Source: Alphaproteobacteria bacterium
GTDB taxonomy: Bacteria; Pseudomonadota; Alphaproteobacteria; Caulobacterales; Maricaulaceae
Direction of reading: 5' to 3'
DNA length: 55,830 nucleotides
Assembly (NCBI GenBank): GCA_018222865.1
Contig: JAAEZM010000004.1
Location: 93,324-149,153, forward strand
Numbering within the stretch: position 1 is the first letter of the stretch; each line of letters starts with the position of its first letter. The position numbers and the translations under genes are program-made. Of this stretch, positions 16,888 to 25,742 are shown in pieces. The notes below the pieces were generated by a model. That model saw only the letters and a program-made list of their open reading frames with translations, ran no database searches and was not told the DNA's origin.

Positions 16888-17451
16888 TTACTTCGCAGTC
16901 AGAGTGATCGTGACGACATCAGAATAATCGCCCGCGAAGACCGTGGTGTGGCTGGCGCCATTTGCATTGCTGTTCGTCGAACGCACGCCATAGACGCGGA
17001 AGTCGACGCCACCAGTCTGGCCGGTCAGGAAGCCGGCGCCACTCAAATCGGCCGTCGCTGCGGAGGTGAGCTGGGTCCAGTCCATGCTCAGGCCACTGCC
17101 GCCGCCGTGAGACATTTCATAGGCGATCTGGTTCTGCGCGCCGCCACTGGTGCCAGAGCGGAAGAGGTAACCACCATTTGCGGAGCTGAAGGTCCGAGTG
17201 AAACCGTTCGGCGAGTTACAGGCGTAAGACGCGCTGCCGGCACTTTCTTCAACCGTGCTGGTCGTTGCCGTGTTCGCGAGTTCACCGAAATCAACGTCGA
17301 TTTCTGTGCCTGTGGAATTAAAAGCGCCACAAACGGAGCCGACTTCGGCGCTGAGATCATAGGAAAGCTGGCCAGACGGCGTTTGTTGCGCGAATGCGGA
17401 ACCAGCGATGAAAACTGCGGCGATTGCGCCGCCCAGTGCAGAGTATTTCAT
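16888..17451 (-). CDS. major pilin, spore-coat-U (SCPU) domain
   Basis: 187 residues with signal peptide MKYSALGGAIAAVFIAGSAFA. The mature protein has a cysteine near the N terminus (EVGSVCGAF) paired with ASYACN, and the closing strand FAGDYSDVVTITLTAK that defines SCPU/archaic pilins. First gene of the pilus operon, with GGGGG 5 bases before ATG; 71 bp or more of non-coding DNA separate it from the chaperone, which is usual for a highly expressed pilin. Likely forms the shaft of the fibre used in surface attachment or biofilm. Confidence 0.85.
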   Translation of the reverse strand: MKYSALGGAIAAVFIAGSAFAQQTPSGQLSYDLSAEVGSVCGAFNSTGTEIDVDFGELANTATTSTVEESAGSASYACNSPNGFTRTFSSANGGYLFRSGTSGGAQNQIAYEMSHGGGSGLSMDWTQLTSAATADLSGAGFLTGQTGGVDFRVYGVRSTNSNANGASHTTVFAGDYSDVVTITLTAK

Positions 17452-17681
17452 GTTCGCCCCCTAGGCTTTTGTGTGCTGTGCGGGGCGTTGGCCTGATGTC
17501 CTTACCGTCCCGCGACAGCTACAGGATTAGAGGGCCAATGAGGCTCGAAATTGGATGAAATGTGCCCAAAGGAAGTTCTTTTAGACCATTTCTGGGACAA
17601 TTTTGTTCAGAATGCGTTCAACTTTCGAAGCCCTACCAAGCTTGAAATCTCAGCGCTTGCTTGTCGAGAAAGGCAAGGACG

Positions 17682-17719
17682 CCAAAGAAAAAGCCGCCGG
17701 GACTGGGTCCCGACGGCTT
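17682..17719 (-). terminator. terminator after the M3 peptidase gene
   Basis: On the minus strand AAGCCGTCGGGAC / GTCCCGGCGGCTT form a 13-position stem (one mismatch or wobble) with a three-base loop, followed by TTTCTTTG. It lies 22 bp after the M3 peptidase stop. Confidence 0.88.
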
Positions 17720-17740
17720 CTCTGAGGCGATCAAGCTGGA

Positions 17741-19912
17741 CTAGCCGCCTGCATCATCCATGAAACCGCGATTGCGCAGGAGCGGTTCGACGCTCGGCTC
17801 ACGACCACGGAAGCCGACATAAGCGTCCATAGCGGACTGGCTGTCACCCGCTGAGAAGACGCTGTCGAACAGACGCTGAGCCAATTCCGGATCGAAGATA
17901 TCGCCAGCTTCTTCAAAGGCAGCGAAACCATCATTGTCGAGAACGCCAGCCCACAGATAGCTGTAATAGCCCGAGGAATACCCCTCACCTGCAAATGTGT
18001 GCAGGAAGTGGGTCGAGCGGTGACGCATCGGGATGGCTTCGAGATTCTCACGGCTCGCGAGGACCTCTTGCTCAAACTCATGGATATCGATGGACGTCGG
18101 ATCCGTGTTGAGGTGGTAGGCCATGTCGACGAAGCCAGAGTTCAGGAACTCAACCGTGGCAAAACCCTGGTTGAAGGTCTGAGCGGCGAGAACACGGTCA
18201 AGCAGAGCCTGCGGCATCGGCTCACCGGTTTCATAATGCAGAGCATAACGCTCCAGCACTTCCGGCTGCGCCAGCCAGTGTTCATAGATCTGCGCCGGGA
18301 ATTCAACGAAGTCTCGGTCTACAGACGTACCGGCAAGGCTTGGATACTCGGTCTGAGACAGCAGACCGTGCAGAGCGTGACCGAATTCGTGGAATAGCGT
18401 CGTTGCATCCGTGAAGGACAGCAGCGCCGGCTCGCCCTCGGCCGGACGGTTATAGTTGCAGTTATTGACGATGATCGGGATATCGCCATTGATGCCGTTC
18501 TGGACGCGGAAGCTGGACATCCAAGCACCACCGCGCTTGCCCGGGCGAGCAAAATAGTCGCCATAGAAGAGACCAATGACGTCTCCGTCCGAATTGGTCA
18601 TCTCCCAAACGCGAACATCATCATGATAGGTCGCGATGTCGAAACGCTCATTGAAGCTGACACCGAAGAGGCGCTCAGCGACGTAGAATTGCGCTTCAAT
18701 CATATTGTCGAGCTGGAGGTAGGACTTCACTTCGCTCGGATCGAGATCATAGCGCTCAGCACGGACTTGCTCGGTGTAATAACGCCAGTCCCAAGGCATG
18801 ACGCTATGGTCCAGACCTGCTGCCTCGATACGGGCCTGGATATCAGCCTGTTCTTCGAGGGCGCGGTCACGGGCCGGCCACCAAACCTGCTCCATCAGAT
18901 CGACAGCCGCTTGCGGCGTGCCGGCCATCGTACCACCGGTGCGATAGTGAGCGAAGGTTTCATAGCCCATCAGATTGGCCAGCTCACGGCGGAGCTGAAG
19001 GATCTGACGGATGGTGTCGTGGTTGTTGTTGGCGTTTTCATTATCGCCACGCGTCGTCCATGCACGCCATGCCTGCTCGCGAAGCTCGCGGTTCGGAGCG
19101 GTCTGCAGGAAGGGCTCGACGCTGGAGCGCGCCAAGGTCACGACATGACCTTCAAGGCCGCGATCCGCTGCGGCACCAGCAGCTGCAGACACAACGTAAT
19201 CAGGAAGACCCTCAAGATCCTCAGCGCTCAGCGGCAAGGTCCAAGCCTCACGGTCCGCTTGCTCATTCTGTGCGAACTGGGTGTAGAGACCCGCCAGGCC
19301 CTGACGGATTTCTGCGAACCGAGCCCGGTCATCGCCTTCAAGCTGTGCACCGGCACGCACGAAGTCCTGATGGGTGGTTTCCAGCAGACGATATTGCTGC
19401 GGAGCCAGGTCCAGGCTGTCGCGCTGCTCAAAGAGCGTATTGATGCGAGCGAAGAGCTCAGCATTCAGCGTAATCGACGCGGAGTGAGCGGCGATACGCG
19501 GGCTCATCTCACGCTGGATCGCACGAATATCATCGTTGGACGCAGAGCTGGTCAGGTTCCAGAAAACAGCGCCGACGCGGCTGAGCTCTGCACCAGAATT
19601 CTCCATAGCCAGCAGTGTATTGTCGAAGCTTGGAGCCTCGGCATTCGTGGCAATGGCTTCAATCTCGGCGATGTGGCTGGCCATAGCCTCTTCAAAAGCC
19701 GGGATGAAGTCCTCGGAATCGATGAGGTCGAATGGCGGCGTATCCCATGCGGTGAGCAGTGGGTTCACCGTTGCGGTCTCGCTGGCGGCAGCCGGTTGAG
19801 CCGCTTCTGTAGCGGCAGCGGTTTCCGTTTCGGTGTCAGAAACAGTTGAAGGAGAGCAAGCCGCGAGAAGGAGTGCAAAGCCCGCGGTGCTAAGCGAAAG
19901 AGAAGATTTCAT
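17741..19912 (-). CDS. dcp: M3-family zinc metallopeptidase (peptidyl-dipeptidase Dcp-like), lipoprotein
   Basis: Cuts short peptides. The zinc site HEFGHALHG is near residue 506 and the protein is 723 residues long, matching the Dcp/oligopeptidase-A family. Unlike cytoplasmic Dcp it begins with a lipoprotein signal, MKSSLSLSTAGFALLLAAC, followed by an Ala/Thr/Glu-rich linker, so it is placed in the periplasm, anchored to a membrane. Further family blocks are TLFHEFGHALH, GTSVDRDFVEFPAQIYEHWL and GEGYSSGYYSYLWAGVLDND. ATG has AGGG 6 bases upstream. It stands alone, with a strong terminator. Confidence 0.93.
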   Translation of the reverse strand: MKSSLSLSTAGFALLLAACSPSTVSDTETETAAATEAAQPAAASETATVNPLLTAWDTPPFDLIDSEDFIPAFEEAMASHIAEIEAIATNAEAPSFDNTLLAMENSGAELSRVGAVFWNLTSSASNDDIRAIQREMSPRIAAHSASITLNAELFARINTLFEQRDSLDLAPQQYRLLETTHQDFVRAGAQLEGDDRARFAEIRQGLAGLYTQFAQNEQADREAWTLPLSAEDLEGLPDYVVSAAAGAAADRGLEGHVVTLARSSVEPFLQTAPNRELREQAWRAWTTRGDNENANNNHDTIRQILQLRRELANLMGYETFAHYRTGGTMAGTPQAAVDLMEQVWWPARDRALEEQADIQARIEAAGLDHSVMPWDWRYYTEQVRAERYDLDPSEVKSYLQLDNMIEAQFYVAERLFGVSFNERFDIATYHDDVRVWEMTNSDGDVIGLFYGDYFARPGKRGGAWMSSFRVQNGINGDIPIIVNNCNYNRPAEGEPALLSFTDATTLFHEFGHALHGLLSQTEYPSLAGTSVDRDFVEFPAQIYEHWLAQPEVLERYALHYETGEPMPQALLDRVLAAQTFNQGFATVEFLNSGFVDMAYHLNTDPTSIDIHEFEQEVLASRENLEAIPMRHRSTHFLHTFAGEGYSSGYYSYLWAGVLDNDGFAAFEEAGDIFDPELAQRLFDSVFSAGDSQSAMDAYVGFRGREPSVEPLLRNRGFMDDAGG

Positions 19913-20291
19913 AAGTTACCCTTAGGTATAGAAAGGATATTATAACAGTTAATACGCTAGCAGCTCACTCGGTGAAGCTCAATCGCAATCGGCTCTAGAT
20001 GATGCGTATGTAATCTTGACCGATTTCCCACCCGCTTGATTGACACCAAAGCTCACGCAGATGCGGCTAAACTCTGTTATCGCTTGGCGAATACCGATGC
20101 TGTTGTGACGGGTAAATCCAAAGCCTCCCAGATACAGTTTCAAATAAAAACGATATCCTCGGTCAGTTTTTTCTTAACTTTTTGTTAACCATAAGCGAGA
20201 CTGCAAGCGGAGACGCGCCCGATTATTCTGAAAGGCGTATTAGGAGAATACTTTTCGCCTTTCAGGCGAATTTAAATCCTGGGGGATTACT
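19913..20291. other. divergent intergenic region with a leader hairpin
   Basis: 379 bp between two divergent secreted-protein genes. The only clear structure is near its right end: CTGAAAGGCG (20228-20237) and CGCCTTTCAG (20256-20265) are perfect 10-bp arms, and within them GTATT and AATAC (20237-20251) form a smaller stem around AGGAG. It lies 26 bp before the ATG of the plus-strand gene. The hairpin could hide or present the inner AGGAG, or be a terminator-like attenuator; A/T-rich tracts around 20140-20190 are likely promoter. No ORF or RNA gene seen. Confidence 0.5.
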
Positions 20292-21278
20292 ATGCTTCGC
20301 TCAACACTCGCAGCATCGACTTGCCTTTTTGCCGTCATGGCAGGGGGTGCACTGGCACAAACATCACATCCAGCTCACCTGCCCACGACCTTGCCTGACG
20401 CTGAAATCGGCCAATGCTACCAGTTCGTACGTATCGACGCGGAATACGAGACGGTGATGCAAACCGTCATCGTCGCTGATGAGTATGAGATCTACGACGT
20501 GACTGATCCTCGGCTCGAGCGTCAAACACGCAGCTATGTGTCTCGCGAAGCCGGTATGCGCTATCGCGTGACCGAGCCGGTCTATGAAGACGTGACCGAG
20601 CAGGTGCAAACCCGCCCCGCCTATGTGCGCTACGAAGTAACGCCAGCGGAAACACGGACCGTATCTGAGCGCATTCTGGTCCGCGAAGCTCAGCTGGTCT
20701 GGCGTCGCGGTTATGTGGAAGGCGCGCGCCAGGTTCGCCACGATCCGGAAAGTGGTGAAATCTGGTGCATGATCGAAGAACCTGCCGTGTACGAAACCAT
20801 CCACCGCAATGTCGTCACCTCGCAGGCCGAAGTTCGCGAAATCCCGGTCGGCCCGCAATTCGAAACGATCACCCGCAGCGTGCTTGTGCGCCCAGCGACG
20901 GTTGAGGAAATCCACATCCCGGCTGAACATGCCAGCTATGACATCCATGTCCTGGCGGAAGAGGGCGAGGTCCATCGCCGCGTTTCACGCCAGCGGACAG
21001 AGCAAGTCGCTCGCCATGAGCTGATCGCGGGTGAGCGGTTCGAATGGCGTCTGGTAAATTGTGCATCCATCGACATTCCAGGCTATCCCGGCGCCAACCC
21101 GCCGAGCAGCGCTCCGGCGCAGTCTCATGGCCCGCACATGATGTCGCAGAGCCAGTCACGCTATGACTATGACACGCCAAGCGATGAGGATGCCGGTGAG
21201 TATGAAGCCGTACCCGTCGCGCATAGCCAGACCTTGCACCCAGGTGCCCCGGCACGTCGCAGCCGTCTGCATCGCTAA
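20292..21278 (+). CDS. secreted protein with YETV-type repeats, function unknown
   Basis: 328 residues with signal peptide MLRSTLAASTCLFAVMAGGALA. The mature part begins with a conserved-looking EIGQCYQFVRIDAEYETVMQ and then has imperfect repeats of about 20-30 residues built on Y/F-E-x-V/I...V-x-V/E-x-A (EYETVMQTVIVADEYEI, VYEDVTEQVQTRPAYVRY, VYETIHRNVVTSQAEVRE, QFETITRSVLVRPATVEE). A second Cys is in GEIWCM and a third in RLVNC. Similar repeats occur before OmpA or peptidoglycan-binding domains in other alphaproteobacteria, but no such domain is present here; the C terminus is a low-complexity tail. GGGGGA is 5 bases before ATG. Periplasmic or surface; role unknown. Confidence 0.7.
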   Translation: MLRSTLAASTCLFAVMAGGALAQTSHPAHLPTTLPDAEIGQCYQFVRIDAEYETVMQTVIVADEYEIYDVTDPRLERQTRSYVSREAGMRYRVTEPVYEDVTEQVQTRPAYVRYEVTPAETRTVSERILVREAQLVWRRGYVEGARQVRHDPESGEIWCMIEEPAVYETIHRNVVTSQAEVREIPVGPQFETITRSVLVRPATVEEIHIPAEHASYDIHVLAEEGEVHRRVSRQRTEQVARHELIAGERFEWRLVNCASIDIPGYPGANPPSSAPAQSHGPHMMSQSQSRYDYDTPSDEDAGEYEAVPVAHSQTLHPGAPARRSRLHR

Positions 21279-21300
21279 GGCCAGCGTCCGGCTAGATTGA

Positions 21301-21337
21301 AGGCCGGCGGGCAATAGCCCGGCGGCCTTTCTTGTTC
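21301..21337 (+). terminator. terminator after the repeat protein
   Basis: AGGCCGGCGGGC and GCCCGGCGGCCT pair around AATA, followed by TTCTTGTTCTTT. Confidence 0.88.
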
Positions 21338-21451
21338 TTTCCCACCGAGACCGCGCGCATTTTGCTTTTACCCGCGCCTCGGCTGGCTCTAAGGATAAGA
21401 TGTCTTGAGTAGGGCGGGATGTGTTCAATCGCCCAAGCGTGTGAGGGGGCG

Positions 21452-22744
21452 ATGGCCGGTTTCGCGAAACGATACCTGTTGATCTGTACAGCACTGGCTG
21501 GGTTGAACCTGGCGGCACCGGCTTATGGACAGCCCCAGGAGACATGCCTGAGTTTTACAGACGGGCTTGGCCTTGCTGTAGATGGAGCCCCGGAGATCGA
21601 CGCTGCCCAAGCGCGTTCTGCGGGCGCTGAAGCCGCCCTTCGAGAAGCGCGCGCCCTTCGCCGTCCGCAAGTTTCCACCTTCGGCCGAGCCGCCGCTGGC
21701 GATAACGGTCTCAGCTCAAGCGCGATCGAGAACCAGTACGGCCTGCGCGTCTCCCAGCGCGTTTGGGATTTCGGGGATAGCCGCCTTGCACTGGCAGCGG
21801 CAAGCTCGGAGCTCGACCAACAGGAATACCTGGAAGAGATGACGAGGCTCAACGCCGCGCGCACTCTGGCGGATGCCTATCTGCTGCGTTTGGAAGCCCA
21901 GGCGATGATCGATGTCATTGCTGAACGTCGCGAGTATTTCAGACGCCAACAAAGCTCGGTCGATGCCTTGCTGGCGCAAGGGGGCGCAACTCGAGCGGAA
22001 AGCGCCCAAATCGCTGCCGAATTGGCGCAAGCCGAAGCTGAAATGCTGGAGCTTCAGTCCATTTATGATCGTGCTGGCATCCGCATCACCGAATACACAG
22101 GCCATTTTGCAGATCTGTGTTCAGCGAGTGCGCTCGAAGCGGATATCTCCGCCGCCATGACCCCGCTTGCGACAATCGATGATGCGATCAATGCCGCGCT
22201 TACGGCCAATCCCAGTATTGCTGCTCGCCGCGCGAGCGTGCGCGGCCTTGAAGCCGAACGTGATCGGGAGAACCGCGCGCGCCTGCCGATCGTCGAGCTC
22301 GTGGGTGTTATGGCCTACACCTATGATGACAATCGGGAAGACTGGGAAACCCGCGATCGTCTCGGCGTCGACGTTTCCGTTCCTCTTTATACCGGCAGTG
22401 CGATCAATGCGCGTAGTGACCAGGCACAAGCGCGCCTGGCCAGCGAGGAAGCCGGTCTTCACGCCGCCCAGCGCGATGTCCGTGAAGAGGCCCAGATCAC
22501 GTTTCGCCGTCAGCTTTCTTTAAATGCTCAACTCCAGCGTCGAGAGGCCGTCGCGCAAAGTCAGCAGGCTTATTTCGACGCCATCTCAGGAGAGTTCCAG
22601 TTTGGCTTGGGAACACTGCCGGATCTCGTTGAAGCGCGCCTCGGCTATGAGCAGGCCCAGCTCGAAGTCGTACGGGCACGCTATGACTTATTGCGTGAGC
22701 AGATCAGCCTTCTTCACCTGACGGCACAACTCCTCCATCCCTGA
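21452..22744 (+). CDS. TolC-family outer-membrane protein
   Basis: Trimeric outer-membrane channel for type I secretion or efflux. About 430 residues from the ATG at 21452, chosen because GAGG lies 5 bases upstream and a good signal peptide (YLLICTALAGLNLAAPAYG) follows; an ATG 33 bp earlier lacks a site. Two long alpha-helical regions rich in Ala, Gln, Arg and Glu (REARALRRPQVSTFGRAAAG; AARRASVRGLEAERDRENRA) each end in beta strands, the duplicated TolC layout. GLRVSQRVWDFGDSRL and GVDVSVPLYTGSAINARSDQ are standard family blocks. No transporter gene is beside it; it could serve the RND pump at 3.3-7.4 kb, though this is inference. Confidence 0.9.
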   Translation: MAGFAKRYLLICTALAGLNLAAPAYGQPQETCLSFTDGLGLAVDGAPEIDAAQARSAGAEAALREARALRRPQVSTFGRAAAGDNGLSSSAIENQYGLRVSQRVWDFGDSRLALAAASSELDQQEYLEEMTRLNAARTLADAYLLRLEAQAMIDVIAERREYFRRQQSSVDALLAQGGATRAESAQIAAELAQAEAEMLELQSIYDRAGIRITEYTGHFADLCSASALEADISAAMTPLATIDDAINAALTANPSIAARRASVRGLEAERDRENRARLPIVELVGVMAYTYDDNREDWETRDRLGVDVSVPLYTGSAINARSDQAQARLASEEAGLHAAQRDVREEAQITFRRQLSLNAQLQRREAVAQSQQAYFDAISGEFQFGLGTLPDLVEARLGYEQAQLEVVRARYDLLREQISLLHLTAQLLHP

Positions 22745-22750
22745 CCCAAC

Positions 22751-22790
22751 AAAAAGGCCACGGTCACAACAGGACCGTGGCCTCTTCATT
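22751..22790. terminator. bidirectional terminator between TolC and DUF305-LVIVD genes
   Basis: AGGCCACGGTC and GACCGTGGCCT are perfect 11-bp arms with a 7-base loop. On the minus strand the hairpin is followed by TTTTTGTT (strong); on the plus strand by CTTCATT (weaker). Confidence 0.88.
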
Positions 22791-22806
22791 GTGCTTTCAT
22801 GCAAGA

Positions 22807-25218
22807 CTAGCGGATGCTGTTTGCCACGCCGCGCACCAGATCGCGCAGAGCCTCGAGACGCTGTTCAGCGGAGCTGTCATCCTCACCATCGGGGAGCGAA
22901 CGGGCCATTTGGCGCAATTCGCGCGCCAAGGCACCATCGCTTGAACCGGCTTCCACATGCTCACTGGCGCGGCTCAATGCGTCAGAAAGCTGCGCAGCCT
23001 CCGCACCGTCCAGCGCATCCTGGCGAACAAGCTGATCGATATAGGCCAGCCCCACCACCGGGTGTTCCGGCCAGCTCACCGGGAATTGCTGCTGCGGGTT
23101 GAAGACTGCACCCTGATCAGCCAGAGACGCGGCTGCGATTTCGTTGGCGCTGAGGAACTCGCTCTCAACGAGTTCAAACACATCCAAACCACGAACGATC
23201 TCGGTACCGTAGATCCGGCCGTCATACCAATAGGTCGACCAATAGCCTCCCAGGATCATGTTCTCGCCATCGATGGGCCCGCGATCGAAGAATGCAATCT
23301 CGAACGGATTGGCCGGATCGGTGAAGTCAAGGACGGAGACGCCACCTTGATACCAAGCCTGGACGAAGATATCGCGCCCTGGAACCGGGATGACCGATCC
23401 GTTGTGAGCAACACAGTTTTCCTCATCAGACTGGGCCGTCGGGATCTTGAAGTAGGACTCGAATTCAAGCTGCCCGTCATTGATGGAGTAAATCGCGTTA
23501 GCACCCCAATCATCCGGGTCCTGAGCCCGGCAACGCGGACGCCCGCCGCCGCCCCACTCATCAGTGAAGAGGACGCGTGTGCCTTCATTGTTAAAGGTCG
23601 CGGAATGCCAATAGGCAAAGCCCTGATCCACAACGGCATCAATCCGGCGCGGCGCACGCGGATCGGAAATATCCATGATGATGCCATTACCGGAACAAGC
23701 GCCGGCTGCCAGGTTCAAGGACGGGAAGACGGTGATGTCGTGACACTGGTCTGTCCGACGTGTGCTCTGGGTCCCCTCGCCATGGTCACCGCCGGCCCAC
23801 AAGCCTGCGATGCGCCCCGTTTCATCATCGGCGAAAACGCGCGGGCTATCGACAATACGAGAGGCCGCAGGATTGGCGACCGGGATCTCGATCACATCGA
23901 TTGAGAACAGCGCCGTATCGTCATCGCCCGGCAGACCCGCAACACATCCCGCGAGCTCCTCTTCAGAACGGATGGAGCTGGTGCCCGAATTGTAAACAAT
24001 GATGGCTTCGTCATCGCTGGAGACGACAGAGTGGGTGTGCGAGCCGCGGCAGGTCTGCACCTGACCGACCTGGCGCGGTGCGACGGGATCGGAAATATCG
24101 AACACCCGAATACCCCGGAAGCGTTCTTCACTCACCTCTTCCGACACGCCCTGGCGGCCGCAATCGACGCGGGCGCGCGTATCCTGAACAGACATGATAA
24201 GCAGATCGCCGACAATGGAGACATCCCCCTGGCCGCCCGGACAGACGATGGAGCTGATCAGCGCCGGCTCATCGCCTTCGATATTATAGAGGTTGAAACC
24301 GTGATAATTGCCGACCGCCATGAGGTCGCCCGCAAAAGCGATATCGGTATTGGAGAAGCTCAAGAAGGGCGCGCGTTGGCCGAAACGGCGCTCGACCTCA
24401 CCGTCAGAGGCGTCTGCGGGAATAACAGGCGGCAGGCCAGCCGGGTTCTCAGCGTCGAAGAAGCCGGTAGGCTTGGGCAAACTCGCCAGGAGATTCAGAT
24501 TGGAGATTGCCGTCTCGGCATCGCGGAAACCGGCAGCCAGCCCGGAACGCGGGTCATCGGACAATCCCGCCAGCATGGCATTCATCTGACGGATTTCAGA
24601 TTGCTGCTCGCTGCGGACATCATTTGCAAAATCAAACAGGACCGGGTCGTACGCAGAACCGCGCTGAGAAAACAGCGTGTCCACCATCTCGATTGCGCCT
24701 TCATGGTGCGCAATCATCAGCTCTAGGAAGAGCGCGTCAAAGCCAACGCCGCTTGCATCAGCCAGATCGCTCATCTGTGCCGGCGTGGCCATGCCGGCCA
24801 TGCTATGGTGGCCATGGTGATGCATTGCGTGCGGGTCATTAAACGGATCCGGCGCATCCTGGCCCCGTTCGCGCAGCCAGCCCTGCATGAAAGCGATCTC
24901 GTCTTCCTGGGTTGCATCAATGCGTTCGGCAATATCAACCACGCGCTGCGTGCCGGTCCGCTCTGCGACAAGCGCGGACATCTGTACCGCTTGGAAATGG
25001 TGCAGGATCATGTCCTGCATGAAGGTCACATCATCCTGGGAGAAGCGGTTTGCCGCCAGCTGAACCGCCTCATCGGCGCTCAACTGCCGTACATCCTCAC
25101 CTGGAGCGCCGGGCTGAACAATCGGAGCGTCCTGTGCCGCTGCGGCTGTATTGACAACAAGACTTGTGCTGATCGCGGCCAATGCCGAACCAATGAAATA
25201 CTTTGCCTTCCAGGCCAT
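22807..25218 (-). CDS. secreted DUF305 domain fused to an LVIVD-type beta-propeller
   Basis: About 803 residues from the ATG at 25218, preceded by GGAGG at 6 bases, and starting MAWKAKYFIGSALAAISTSL with cleavage near AAAAQ. Residues roughly 50-220 form a DUF305 unit: FMQDMILHHFQAVQMSALV and LELMIAHHEGAIEMVDTL are its paired histidine helices. Between them is a histidine/methionine-rich loop (DPHAMHHHGHHSMAGM) likely to bind metal. The rest has repeated short strands of the LVIVD kind (GDLMAVGNYHGFNLYNIEGD, GIRVFDISDPVAPRQVGQV, GIIMDISDPRAPRRIDAV, GGVSVLDFTDPANPFEIAFF, RGLDVFELVESEF), a predicted propeller. DUF305 proteins are often found with copper handling. Reaction unknown. Confidence 0.85.
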   Translation of the reverse strand: MAWKAKYFIGSALAAISTSLVVNTAAAAQDAPIVQPGAPGEDVRQLSADEAVQLAANRFSQDDVTFMQDMILHHFQAVQMSALVAERTGTQRVVDIAERIDATQEDEIAFMQGWLRERGQDAPDPFNDPHAMHHHGHHSMAGMATPAQMSDLADASGVGFDALFLELMIAHHEGAIEMVDTLFSQRGSAYDPVLFDFANDVRSEQQSEIRQMNAMLAGLSDDPRSGLAAGFRDAETAISNLNLLASLPKPTGFFDAENPAGLPPVIPADASDGEVERRFGQRAPFLSFSNTDIAFAGDLMAVGNYHGFNLYNIEGDEPALISSIVCPGGQGDVSIVGDLLIMSVQDTRARVDCGRQGVSEEVSEERFRGIRVFDISDPVAPRQVGQVQTCRGSHTHSVVSSDDEAIIVYNSGTSSIRSEEELAGCVAGLPGDDDTALFSIDVIEIPVANPAASRIVDSPRVFADDETGRIAGLWAGGDHGEGTQSTRRTDQCHDITVFPSLNLAAGACSGNGIIMDISDPRAPRRIDAVVDQGFAYWHSATFNNEGTRVLFTDEWGGGGRPRCRAQDPDDWGANAIYSINDGQLEFESYFKIPTAQSDEENCVAHNGSVIPVPGRDIFVQAWYQGGVSVLDFTDPANPFEIAFFDRGPIDGENMILGGYWSTYWYDGRIYGTEIVRGLDVFELVESEFLSANEIAAASLADQGAVFNPQQQFPVSWPEHPVVGLAYIDQLVRQDALDGAEAAQLSDALSRASEHVEAGSSDGALARELRQMARSLPDGEDDSSAEQRLEALRDLVRGVANSIR

Positions 25219-25479
25219 GAGGTTCCTCCCAACGCTCATTTGAGTTTGTGGATACACTAGCGCGCCACTAACCGACGGCAAGCGCCCCAGCAGAGCGCAC
25301 CATCAGATGTCGGCGCTTCCGGGCAAAATACTCAGTTCCTATCCCGGACTTAGGCAGAAACATAAAGCGGGCATGTCTGGATCCCACCGTATCGACCCGA
25401 TCCAAACCTTCGCCGGGTGGAAACTGGTTCTGGGGCTTGCTAGATGCTTACCCAATGGACACCGGCAGGACGTGAAGCC

Positions 25480-25578
25480 CTAGGAATTCTGCCGAGCCTC
25501 AGACAATTCCTTTCCCAGGAAAAAGCTGATGGCCGTTCGGATCGGGATCCAGCGTTTGGCGCGCTCTTTTCCCCTTGG
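25480..25578 (-). pseudogene. C-terminal remnant of a DUF1622 membrane-protein gene
   Basis: Read on the minus strand the stretch gives IRTAISFFLGKELSEARQNS and TAG, matching the end of the DUF1622 gene at 30859-31263 (IRTAISFFLGKELAEARQER) at 15 of 17 residues before the tails part. A TAA lies in the same frame just upstream (25579-25581), there is no start codon, and the membrane segments that should precede it are absent. It is therefore a decayed second copy. It is not part of the neighbouring genes' frames. Confidence 0.8.
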
Positions 25579-25643
25579 TTAGCCTTTGCGCGCAATTCAG
25601 TGGGTCTCACCAAAACCCGTCTGTGCAATCCGATGATGTCTGA

Positions 25644-25684
25644 ACGAAAAACAGGCACCACCTCCTTGAACGAGGTGGCGCCTG
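25644..25684 (-). terminator. terminator after the TPR-like gene
   Basis: On the minus strand CAGGCGCCACCTC and GAGGTGGTGCCTG pair around a 7-base loop (one wobble) and are followed by TTTTTCGTT. Confidence 0.9.
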
Positions 25685-25742
25685 CAAGTCCCGGCCTGCC
25701 TGAGGGACGAATGGGTGCAGGCCGAAGAACTGTCGGTCTGCC

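Larger units (their letters stand above)
25219..25742. other. gene-poor stretch holding a gene remnant and a terminator
   Basis: 524 bp between two minus-strand genes. It contains a DUF1622 gene remnant (25480-25578) and the terminator of the TPR-like gene (25644-25684). The right part of 25219-25480 has no ORF with recognisable content; an upstream promoter for the DUF305-LVIVD gene must lie near 25219-25330 but I cannot pick its boxes with confidence. Confidence 0.6.

Noticed and set aside
18623-19849. 408-residue open frame on the plus strand across the M3 peptidase
   Set aside because: Antisense to a gene with clear zinc motif and lipoprotein signal; no start signal and no recognisable protein.
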